Assembly (NCBI GenBank): GCA_910584835.1
Contig: CAJUEG010000126.1
Coordinates: 1 to 5,220 of the forward strand
Direction of reading: 5' to 3'
Source: an uncultured Oscillospiraceae bacterium
Lineage (GTDB): Bacteria > Bacillota > Clostridia > Oscillospirales > Oscillospiraceae
DNA length: 5,220 nt
A program made the translations under genes and the position numbers. The notes beneath the pieces are model-generated. The model searched no databases, was not told where the DNA came from, and worked only from the letters and a program-made list of their open reading frames with translations. Numbering within the stretch: the stretch's first letter is position 1; each line of letters begins with the position of its first letter. This document shows, piece after piece, positions 1-4,319 of this stretch.

Positions 1-443
1 GCCAGCATCATGCCCAGGACCTGGCCCAGCAGGGCGTCCTTGGAGGGCAGCTCGGCCAGGGCGAACACGTCGTCCAGGGGGAGAACCTTGCCGTCCATGA
101 AACCGGCCTTGATGTTGAAACGGTCGCCCATCTGCTTGGCGTACTTGTTGACGATGCGCATGGGGGCGATGGGGTCTTCCTTGGAGATGGCCATGGAAGT
201 GGTGCCGTTGAGCACCCCGTCCAGCTCGCCCAGATCCACATCGTCCAGAGCGCGGCGCAGCAGGGTGTTCTTCACCACGGCGTACTCCACGCCATTCTCA
301 CGCAGCTCATGGCGCAGGGCGGTGTCCTCGGCCACGGTGATGCCCTTGTAGTCCACCAGGACGCCGGAACTGGCGGCCTTCAGGTCGTCCACCAGGGCGG
401 CCACGACGGCCTGCTTCTCACTGAGAACCTTTGCGTTAGGCAT
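1..443 (-). CDS. rplJ: 50S ribosomal protein L10, 5' part (C-terminus beyond window)
   Basis: Ribosomal protein L10 forms the base of the ribosomal stalk: its N-terminal domain binds 23S rRNA next to L11, and its C-terminal helix carries the L7/L12 dimers that recruit translation factors. The visible 147 codons begin MPNAKVLSEKQAVVAALVDD. They contain the family's typical segments VLVDYKGITVAEDTALR (about residues 28-44), YAVVKNTLLRRAL (about 54-66) and, near the edge, ELPSKDALLGQVLG. The family is usually about 165-175 residues, so only the C-terminal L7/L12-binding part is missing. The ATG at 443-441 is chosen because GGAGGTGA (460-453) lies 9 nt upstream. Gene order in bacteria predicts rplL (L7/L12) next, beyond position 1. 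Expression is probably controlled by the leader and attenuator at 485-590. The protein is recognised directly and the frame is intact. Confidence 0.97.
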   Translation of the reverse strand, partial: MPNAKVLSEKQAVVAALVDDLKAASSGVLVDYKGITVAEDTALRHELRENGVEYAVVKNTLLRRALDDVDLGELDGVLNGTTSMAISKEDPIAPMRIVNKYAKQMGDRFNIKAGFMDGKVLPLDDVFALAELPSKDALLGQVLGMML

Positions 444-484
444 TGTTCGAATTCACCTCCGAATTGATTGGATGGCGGCGTTTC

Positions 485-524
485 AAAAAAGAAAAAGCCG
501 CTTTCGTGTCCACACGAAAACAGC
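485..524 (-). terminator. Intrinsic terminator (attenuator) in the rplJ leader
   Basis: Read on the minus strand, a 12-bp stem with two G-U pairs (GCTGTTTTCGTG, 524-513, with CACGAAAGCGGC, 508-497) closes a TGGA loop. It is followed at once by TTTTTCTTTTTT (496-485). This is a textbook intrinsic terminator, but it lies about 40 nt upstream of the rplJ start and downstream of the rplJ promoter, so it would act as an attenuator. Its 5' arm can instead pair with the upstream leader (see the finding on the switch). Transcription-level autoregulation of rplJL by L10(L12)4 is known in Bacillus subtilis; that it operates here is inferred. Confidence 0.88.
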
Positions 525-540
525 GCAATCATAACGTATC

Positions 541-590
541 GGCTGCATTCTCGGCGAGATTTATGGCATAAGCCACTCGCTGTCTTTGAA
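541..590 (-). promoter_or_regulatory. L10 leader: ribosomal protein L10 binding RNA element
   Basis: The minus-strand transcript carries the hallmark L10-leader layout: a TTCAAAGACAG segment (590-580), then GCGAG (580-576) pairing with CTCGC (558-554). Inside that lies a hairpin TGGC-TTAT-GCCA (575-564), followed by CGAGAATGCA. The internal loop between the two helices and the conserved AAAGACAG flank match the Firmicute leader that L10(L12)4 binds to repress its own operon. It sits just after the predicted transcription start (about 594) and ahead of the attenuator. The call rests on motif order and base pairing seen by eye, not on a covariance-model score. Confidence 0.85.
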
Positions 591-600
591 CACGTGGGAT

Positions 601-629
601 ATTATATAGCCGGCGTCTCCGCTTGTCAA
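601..629 (-). promoter_or_regulatory. rplJ promoter, perfect sigma-A consensus
   Basis: On the minus strand TTGACA (629-624) and TATAAT (606-601) are separated by exactly 17 nt, a 12/12 match to the housekeeping sigma consensus with ideal spacing. Runs of A and T at about 634-656 lie directly upstream and could act as an UP element. The expected start is near 594, which places the whole L10 leader and attenuator inside the transcript. Such strength fits a ribosomal protein operon. Confidence 0.93.
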
Positions 630-671
630 GGGAAAATCCGAAAAATCTGTTTTTTGTGCCGGAAGGGCGGG

Positions 672-701
672 TTGACACAGGGGTGTGAGCCGTATTATAG
701 T
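672..701 (+). promoter_or_regulatory. Putative promoter of the XRE / small membrane protein operon
   Basis: TTGACA (672-677) is followed after 18 nt by TATAGT (696-701), a 5/6 match to the -10 consensus. An alternative -10, TATTAT at 693-698, would give a short 15-nt spacer. The expected start near 708 gives a leader of about 110 nt before the 817 start codon. The promoter is back to back with the rplJ promoter, with 42 nt between the two -35 boxes. Confidence 0.6.
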
Positions 702-703
702 AG

Positions 704-733
704 GTCAAACATCCTGTCAAAACCCTTTGACAG
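704..733 (+). repeat. GTCAAA half-sites with a perfect 8-4-8 inverted repeat (candidate operator)
   Basis: CTGTCAAA (714-721) and TTTGACAG (726-733) form a perfect inverted repeat around ACCC. A further direct GTCAAA lies at 704-709, 12 nt before the GTCAAA at 716. The cluster overlaps the likely transcription start of the XRE operon. Position and symmetry suit an operator for the helix-turn-helix protein encoded just downstream, as autoregulation is common for XRE proteins. It could also fold as an 8-bp hairpin in the 5' leader. It lacks a T-run, so it is not a terminator. Confidence 0.55.
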
Positions 734-816
734 CCGCGAAAGCCGGTTTGCCAACGGCCTTTGATGGACAAGAGCGGGGCATTTTGGGACAATGACCCTT
801 GAAAGGAGGACGTGCC

Positions 817-1224
817 ATGGAGATCGGGAAGAAGCTGAAGCAGGCGCGGCTGGGGGCGAAGCTGACCCAGGAGCAGGCGGCGGAGCGGTTGTTCGTGTCC
901 CGCCAGACCATTTCAAATTGGGAAAACGAAAAAACCTACCCCGACATCGCCAGCGTCGTCAGGCTGTCCGACCTGTACTCCATCAGTCTGGACGAACTGT
1001 TGAAAGGGGATGCCGAGATGCTGGAGCATTTGGAAGAGAGCACCGATGTGGTGAAAAGCAATCAAAAGCTGATCCTGGCGGCGGCGGCCAATATCGTGGT
1101 GTTTCTGGCCTGCCTGGTCATGGCGGCGTTTCTGCCGGAGAGCGTGTTTATGGTGGCCTGCGTGTTTTGCCTGGCGGTGGTGAGCGTGGCGTTTCTGCTG
1201 TACCAGATCGTAAAAAAGATTTGA
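817..1224 (+). CDS. XRE-family helix-turn-helix regulator with two C-terminal membrane helices
   Basis: This 135-residue protein combines an XRE/Cro-CI-type DNA-binding domain with a membrane anchor. Residues 4-63 match the HTH_3 pattern: IGKKLKQARLGAKLTQEQAA, then the recognition helix in SRQTISNWENEKTYPD (28-43), ending in the family-typical LYSISLDELLKGD. A linker (66-83) leads to two hydrophobic segments at about 84-105 and 108-130, finishing with a basic IVKKI tail. The protein therefore probably binds DNA from the inner face of the membrane. The ATG at 817 is chosen because AGGAGG (804-809) stands 7 nt upstream; a TTG at 799 in the same frame has no such site. The next gene follows after 9 nt, so the two are probably cotranscribed. 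The GTCAAA repeats upstream are a possible self-regulation site. The target genes and the signal sensed are unknown. Confidence 0.93.
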   Translation: MEIGKKLKQARLGAKLTQEQAAERLFVSRQTISNWENEKTYPDIASVVRLSDLYSISLDELLKGDAEMLEHLEESTDVVKSNQKLILAAAANIVVFLACLVMAAFLPESVFMVACVFCLAVVSVAFLLYQIVKKI

Positions 1225-1233
1225 GGGATGAAA

Positions 1234-1575
1234 ATGGGCAGATTATACATCGTATTTGTGGCCGCCGGCGCGGCGGCGGTTATCGTGGGCAGTTTTTTCT
1301 GCGTGTACCAGCTCTACCTGCTGGTTCGGGTGGACGCGGAGTGCCGGGGGCTGAAGCACCCAAAGCTGTGGGGGCTGTTTGCCGTCACAGGAAACGGGCA
1401 GTCGGGGCTTCTCCTGTACCTCATCGGGAGGAGGAAATACCCCGTTCTGTCCATGACGGAGGGGCAGAGGAGCCTGATCGAACGGCGTAAAAAGCGGTTC
1501 GGGGCTGGGCTGCTGTTCTTGACGGCCGGGGCTGTCGTATGCGTGCTGAGCATGCTGCTGTCCGGGCAGTTTTGA
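1234..1575 (+). CDS. Small membrane protein with a phospholipase D N-terminal-like (PLDc_N-like) motif
   Basis: This 113-residue protein has a hydrophobic helix at about 4-31, a second hydrophobic stretch at about 45-65 and a third at about 89-109. They are separated by a strongly basic, probably cytoplasmic loop (EGQRSLIERRKKRF, 76-89). The stretch KLWGLFAVTGNGQSGLLLYL followed by IGRRKY (44-69) resembles the W...G...YLLxGRR pattern of PLDc_N membrane domains. Those domains occur alone in many Firmicute membrane proteins, without phospholipase activity. That match is by eye and moderate. GAGG (1223-1226) overlaps the stop of the upstream XRE gene and lies 7 nt before ATG 1234, so I prefer this start over the in-frame ATG at 1228. 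Tight spacing and the shared terminator suggest it works with the membrane-bound XRE protein, perhaps as its partner or signal input. Its function is unknown. Confidence 0.83.
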   Translation: MGRLYIVFVAAGAAAVIVGSFFCVYQLYLLVRVDAECRGLKHPKLWGLFAVTGNGQSGLLLYLIGRRKYPVLSMTEGQRSLIERRKKRFGAGLLFLTAGAVVCVLSMLLSGQF

Positions 1576-1577
1576 GG

Positions 1578-1613
1578 AAACGAGCCGCCGGGGACCTCCC
1601 GGCGGCTCGTTTT
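1578..1613 (+). terminator. Strong intrinsic terminator ending the XRE operon
   Basis: ACGAGCCGCCGGG (1580-1592) pairs perfectly with CCCGGCGGCTCGT (1598-1610) around a GACCT loop. Flanking AA and TT extend the stem to 15 bp, and it ends in a TTTT run (1610-1613). It begins 2 nt after the stop codon of the small membrane protein gene. A-rich flanks on the left side (GAGGAAAC) give it only weak activity on the opposite strand. Confidence 0.92.
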
Positions 1614-1675
1614 GCCCAATAAGTTGTGATTGCTGCCAACACGCTGTTGACAAACCAGAAGCCGTTCGGCATGGA

Positions 1676-1710
1676 GAAGCCCTTAGGGCCGCTGCGGCCC
1701 TAAGGGCTTC
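1676..1710. terminator. Perfect 17-bp hairpin next to the tRNA gene, probable (bidirectional) terminator
   Basis: GAAGCCCTTAGGGCCGC (1676-1692) and its exact complement (1694-1710) are separated by a single T, so a realistic fold has about 15 bp and a 5-nt loop. On the plus strand it is followed by TTT after a CTTC end. On the minus strand it starts 2 nt after the encoded CCA of the tRNA and ends in CTTCTCC, with few U residues. It is therefore best as the end of the tRNA transcript or a processing structure, and as a weak back-up terminator for rightward transcription. Confidence 0.7.
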
Positions 1711-1712
1711 TT

Positions 1713-1788
1713 TGGAGCTGGTAATGTGACTCGAACACACGACCTGCTGATTACGAATCAGCTGCTCTACCGACTGAGCTATACCAGC
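1713..1788 (-). tRNA. tRNA-Thr (anticodon CGU)
   Basis: The minus strand folds into a standard 76-nt tRNA including an encoded CCA (1715-1713). The acceptor stem pairs GCTGGTA with TACCAGC. The D arm is GCTC-AGTCGGTA-GAGC, the anticodon arm GCTGA-TTCGTAA-TCAGC, the variable loop AGGTC, and the T arm GTGTG-TTCGAGT-CACAT. The loop TTCGTAA gives anticodon CGT, which reads the threonine codon ACG. All stems close with at most one G-T pair, and the invariant positions (T8, A14, GG in the D loop, T33, TTC in the T loop) are present. It is a stand-alone gene with its own promoter about 20 nt upstream. Confidence 0.97.
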
Positions 1789-1809
1789 GCCTGAAGTGGG
1801 ACGAGGGTT

Positions 1810-1839
1810 ATTTTAGCACAAAGTGCCCGCCGCCGTCAA
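1810..1839 (-). promoter_or_regulatory. Promoter of tRNA-Thr
   Basis: On the minus strand TTGACG (1839-1834) and TAAAAT (1815-1810) are 18 nt apart, each 5/6 matches to the sigma-A boxes. The expected start is near 1803, giving a 5' leader of about 15 nt before the mature tRNA end at 1788. Confidence 0.8.
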
Positions 1840-1910
1840 GGGAAAACGATAAAAACATCGGGGACGGAGGAGAGGGCGCACAGAAAATTTTCGCATTTAC
1901 AAAAATTCCA

Positions 1911-1939
1911 TAGGCAGAGCGGGAAATCTGTGATATAAT
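1911..1939 (+). promoter_or_regulatory. Extended -10 promoter for the lipoprotein gene and possibly the two-component genes
   Basis: A perfect TATAAT (1934-1939) is preceded by TG at 1931-1932, giving an extended -10. TAGGCA (1911-1916), a 4/6 match to the -35 box, lies 17 nt upstream. An A+T-rich block (about 1883-1909) directly before the -35 looks like an UP element, standing out in otherwise GC-rich DNA. The expected start is near 1946, about 32 nt before the GTG start codon. Confidence 0.85.
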
Positions 1940-1977
1940 ACCCTCTAACTGCGAACATGCGGGAAGGGGGAGGAGCT

Positions 1978-3342
1978 GTGAGAAAGCGTATGCTGCTGGC
2001 GGGGCTGGCCGCCGGGCTGGGGCTGTGCCTCAGCGGGTGCATTTTTGACCCGGTGGACAAGCTGTACGCCCTGCCCGCCCTGCCCCAGGAGTATAAGGAC
2101 CTCCAGGCCACCATCGACGCCACCATGAGCAAGCTGGGGGCGGAGTACGCCACCATCAATTACGGCAGCAATACCTCCACCATCCAGCTGCTGGACATGG
2201 ACGGCGACGGCAGGCAGGAGACGGCGGCGGTGTTCCTCCGGGTGGTGGCCTCCGCCGAGGAGAAGCCCATGCGGGTGTGCCTGTTCCGGCAGGGGAGCGA
2301 TCAAATTTACCGGCAGTCCGCCATCCTGGAGGGGGCGGGCACATCCATCAACTCGGTGGCTTATGAGGATTTGACCGGCGACGGCAGCCGGGAGCTCATC
2401 GTCAGCTGGCAGCTGAGCACCGGCGTGCACAGCCTGTCCGCATACAGCTTCGGCGTCAGCGGCGCCAACGAGCTGATGAGCGCTACCTATAACGAGGGCT
2501 ATATGACGGTGGACCTGGACGAGGACGGCAGCCAGGAGCTGATCGTGTTCCAGCGGGACATCACCGGCGAGGGCTACAATGTGGCGGAATACTACGACTA
2601 CCAGGGCGGGGTGATGGTGCTCTCGTCCACGGGAACCCTGTCCGACGGGCTGAAGGATGTGGTGCGCTCGGAGGCCGGCCGGCTGTCCGACGGGCGGCTG
2701 GGGGTATACGTCACGCTGGAGATCGAGACGGGCTGGCTCACCGACGTGCTCACGCTGGAGCCGGGGGGCCTGGTCAACGTGACCCGGGACCCGGAGAGCG
2801 GGGTGAGCGCGACCACCTGCTGGTCGGGGACGGAGGCGTCCACCACGGACATCAACGGCGACGGGGTGCCGGAGATCCCCCGGCCCCAGCGGCTGGCCTC
2901 CGTCGGCGAGGAGAGCGCCGCGGCCCAGTATCTGATCTACTGGCAGCAGTTTGACTCCACGGGGGCCGGGGCCACCAGCCTCATCACCTACCATGCCTTT
3001 ACCGACGGGTGGTACCTCACCCTGCCCAACGGCTGGAACGCGGGCAACATCGCTGTGGCGCGGGACGACAGCTCCAGCAGCCGGGGGGAGCGGGCGGTGT
3101 CTTTCTACTACCGGCCCGACCAGGAAGAGGAGGAAGAGCCGAAAAAATTCCTCACCATCTATTACCTCACCGGGAGCAACCGGACCGCCCGGTCCAAGCT
3201 GCCCGGCCGCACGGTGCTGGCCAGCGACAGCAGCGCCATCTACTGCGCCTCGCTGGACACCCGGGTGTGGGACTGCGGTCTGGACGAGGGGGAGCTGGCC
3301 CAGCGGTTTAAGCTGATCACGGCGGCGTGGTCAAACAGATGA
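1978..3342 (+). CDS. Secreted lipoprotein with repeated DxDxDG (FG-GAP/VCBS-like, probably calcium-binding) loops
   Basis: This 454-residue protein starts with a lipoprotein signal peptide: VRKR, a hydrophobic core, and the lipobox LSGC with Cys21 as the lipidation site, so it should be anchored on the outer face of the membrane. Four acidic loops of the FG-GAP/VCBS type follow: DMDGDGRQE (73-81), DLTGDGSRE (131-139), DLDEDGSQE (179-187) and DINGDGVPE (291-299). Each is followed or preceded by beta-strand-like residues. A degenerate copy, GRLSDGRLG at 234-242, fills the gap, so the spacing is about 48-58 residues. This suggests a beta-propeller-like fold with calcium sites. The C-terminal part (about 310-454) is unassigned and includes a QEEEEEPKK stretch (382-390). 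GTG 1978 is preferred: GGAGG (1969-1973) lies 4 nt upstream and the signal peptide starts correctly. ATG 1957 lacks a ribosome binding site, and ATG 1990 is a poorer alternative. The gene precedes a two-component pair; a role as accessory sensor is inferred. Confidence 0.88.
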   Translation: MRKRMLLAGLAAGLGLCLSGCIFDPVDKLYALPALPQEYKDLQATIDATMSKLGAEYATINYGSNTSTIQLLDMDGDGRQETAAVFLRVVASAEEKPMRVCLFRQGSDQIYRQSAILEGAGTSINSVAYEDLTGDGSRELIVSWQLSTGVHSLSAYSFGVSGANELMSATYNEGYMTVDLDEDGSQELIVFQRDITGEGYNVAEYYDYQGGVMVLSSTGTLSDGLKDVVRSEAGRLSDGRLGVYVTLEIETGWLTDVLTLEPGGLVNVTRDPESGVSATTCWSGTEASTTDINGDGVPEIPRPQRLASVGEESAAAQYLIYWQQFDSTGAGATSLITYHAFTDGWYLTLPNGWNAGNIAVARDDSSSSRGERAVSFYYRPDQEEEEEPKKFLTIYYLTGSNRTARSKLPGRTVLASDSSAIYCASLDTRVWDCGLDEGELAQRFKLITAAWSNR

Positions 3343-3368
3343 GCGCCGAGCCGTGGTGAGCAGCGCGG
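3334..3368 (+). repeat. 35-bp direct repeat, left copy
   Basis: This copy matches 3469-3503 at 32 of 35 positions. The shared core GAGCCGTGGTGAGCAGCGCG is identical in both, and the differences are TG/CA and C/T near the left end. It spans the last codons and the stop codon (3340-3342) of the lipoprotein gene. The copies start 135 bp apart and bound a 170-bp segment. Confidence 0.9.
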
Positions 3369-3384
3369 ATGGAGCGGAGCGAGA

Positions 3385-3423
3385 CCAAAAGCCCAGCCGC
3401 CGCGGAGCGGGGGCGGGTTTTGG
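3385..3423. repeat. Hairpin-forming inverted repeat between the direct repeats
   Basis: CCAAAAGCCC (3385-3394) can pair with GGGTTTTGG (3415-3423) as nine base pairs with one bulged G. A smaller CCGC/GCGG pairing (3397-3400 with 3407-3410) lies inside. It sits 43 nt after the lipoprotein stop codon. The T-run is part of the stem rather than after it, so I do not call it a terminator. An RNA-stability or transcription-pausing structure, or the core of a REP-like element, is possible. Confidence 0.5.
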
Positions 3424-3468
3424 CCGAGACGGAGCGAAGCCGCGCGTCGCGAACAGGCGAAGCGTGAC

Positions 3469-3503
3469 AACAGACAAGCGCTGAGCCGTGGTGAGCAGCG
3501 CGG
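3469..3503 (+). repeat. 35-bp direct repeat, right copy
   Basis: This is the second copy of the repeat at 3334-3368 (32/35 identical). It ends 36 nt before the response regulator start codon. The stretch between the copies is rich in related GGAGCGGAGCGA / GGAGCGAAGC / GGCGAAGCG words, so the region as a whole looks like a repetitive intergenic element. No convincing promoter is seen in 3343-3539. Confidence 0.9.
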
Positions 3504-3539
3504 CAGAAAGATGAAACAGAAAGTAGGGAATCGAACATC

Positions 3540-4229
3540 ATGCGCAAGGTATTGGTCCTGGAGGACGAGACCAACATCCGCAGCTTTGTGGTCATCAACC
3601 TGAAGCGGGCGGGCTACGATACCATTGAGGCCGGCACCGGCGAGGAGGCGCTGGCCCTGATCCAGAAAAATCCCGACGTACAGGTGGCCCTGCTGGACAT
3701 CATGCTCCCCGGGGAGATGGACGGCTTTGAGGTGTGCCGCCGCATCCGGGCGGGCAACCCCCAGATGGGCATCATCATGCTCACCGCCCGCACCCAGGAG
3801 ATGGACAAGGTGAGCGGCCTGATGACCGGGGCGGACGACTATGTGACCAAGCCCTTCTCCCCGGCGGAGCTCACCGCCCGGGTGGACGCGCTGTTCCGCC
3901 GCACGGGGGGCGTGCCCGTGCGGGACGCGGACGAGCTGAGCCAGCCGCCCTTCCTGCTCAACACCCGCAACCGCACCCTGGAGAAAAACGGCAAGCGCGT
4001 CAAGCTCACCCAGGTGGAGTACTCCATCGTGAAGCTGTTCATGGAGAACGCGGGCAAAGCTTTGTCCCGGGAGGAGATCCTGGAGGCGGTCTGGGGCAAG
4101 GAGTATCTGGGCGAGCTGAAGATCGTGGACGTGAATATCCGCCGCCTGCGCATCAAACTGGAGGACGACCCGCAGAACCCCGCCCACATCAGCACGGTGT
4201 GGGGATACGGGTACGAGTGGGAGACCTGA
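3540..4229 (+). CDS. OmpR/PhoB-family response regulator
   Basis: This complete 229-residue two-component response regulator has a receiver domain at residues 2-120: acidic pocket E8/D9, phosphoacceptor Asp53 in LLDIMLPGEMDG, Thr82 in LTAR, and Lys104 in VTKPF. A linker (121-135) leads to a winged-helix DNA-binding domain (about 136-227) with LTQVEYSIVKLFMENAGKAL, the recognition helix in KIVDVNIRRLRIKLE and the final wing WGYGYEW. All key residues are present, so phosphorylation should drive dimerisation and promoter binding. The ATG at 3540 has only a weak ribosome binding site (TAGGG, 3524-3528, 11 nt upstream). The cognate kinase follows after 90 nt on the same strand. The genes it controls cannot be read from the window; the adjacent lipoprotein is an obvious candidate. 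Confidence 0.96.
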   Translation: MRKVLVLEDETNIRSFVVINLKRAGYDTIEAGTGEEALALIQKNPDVQVALLDIMLPGEMDGFEVCRRIRAGNPQMGIIMLTARTQEMDKVSGLMTGADDYVTKPFSPAELTARVDALFRRTGGVPVRDADELSQPPFLLNTRNRTLEKNGKRVKLTQVEYSIVKLFMENAGKALSREEILEAVWGKEYLGELKIVDVNIRRLRIKLEDDPQNPAHISTVWGYGYEWET

Positions 4230-4250
4230 GCAGGCCGAGGGGCCGTCATC

Positions 4251-4262
4251 CCGCCGCGGCGG
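4251..4262. other. 12-bp GC palindrome between regulator and kinase genes
   Basis: CCGCCGCGGCGG is self-complementary. It lies 22 nt after the regulator stop codon and 57 nt before the kinase start. There is no T-run after it, so it is not an intrinsic terminator. It may be chance in GC-rich DNA, or slow transcription or stabilise the RNA between the two coding regions. Confidence 0.35.
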
Positions 4263-4319
4263 CATTAAATCAGCGGTTTCCCGGAACAGGGCGGGAGCCA
4301 GGCAGAGGGGGGAGTAAGG

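Noticed and set aside
727..755. TTGACA at 727-732 as a second -35 box for the XRE operon
   Set aside because: No -10-like hexamer is present 16-18 nt downstream; the word is the right arm of the inverted repeat.
468..764. Plus-strand open frame of 98 codons across the rplJ control region
   Set aside because: It covers the L10 leader, the attenuator and both promoters, and has no ribosome binding site.
1647..1675. TTGACA at 1647-1652 as a promoter pointing into the tRNA hairpin
   Set aside because: The sequence 17 nt downstream (CATGGA) is not a -10 box and no gene follows on that strand until 1978.
1243..1740. Minus-strand open frame through the terminator and part of the tRNA
   Set aside because: It overlaps the tRNA gene and the small membrane protein gene and crosses two strong hairpins. 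The residues show no family pattern.
1713..1788. tRNA-Thr as the attachment site of an integrated element
   Set aside because: No integrase gene and no repeated copy of the tRNA 3' end are present in the window.
1945..2994. 349-codon open frame on the minus strand opposite the lipoprotein gene
   Set aside because: It is antisense to a gene with a lipobox and repeated motifs, and has no recognisable domain. It spans the lipoprotein promoter in the wrong direction.
3385..3423. Intrinsic terminator after the lipoprotein gene
   Set aside because: The TTTT lies within the stem and is followed by GGCC, so the required U-run after the stem is missing.
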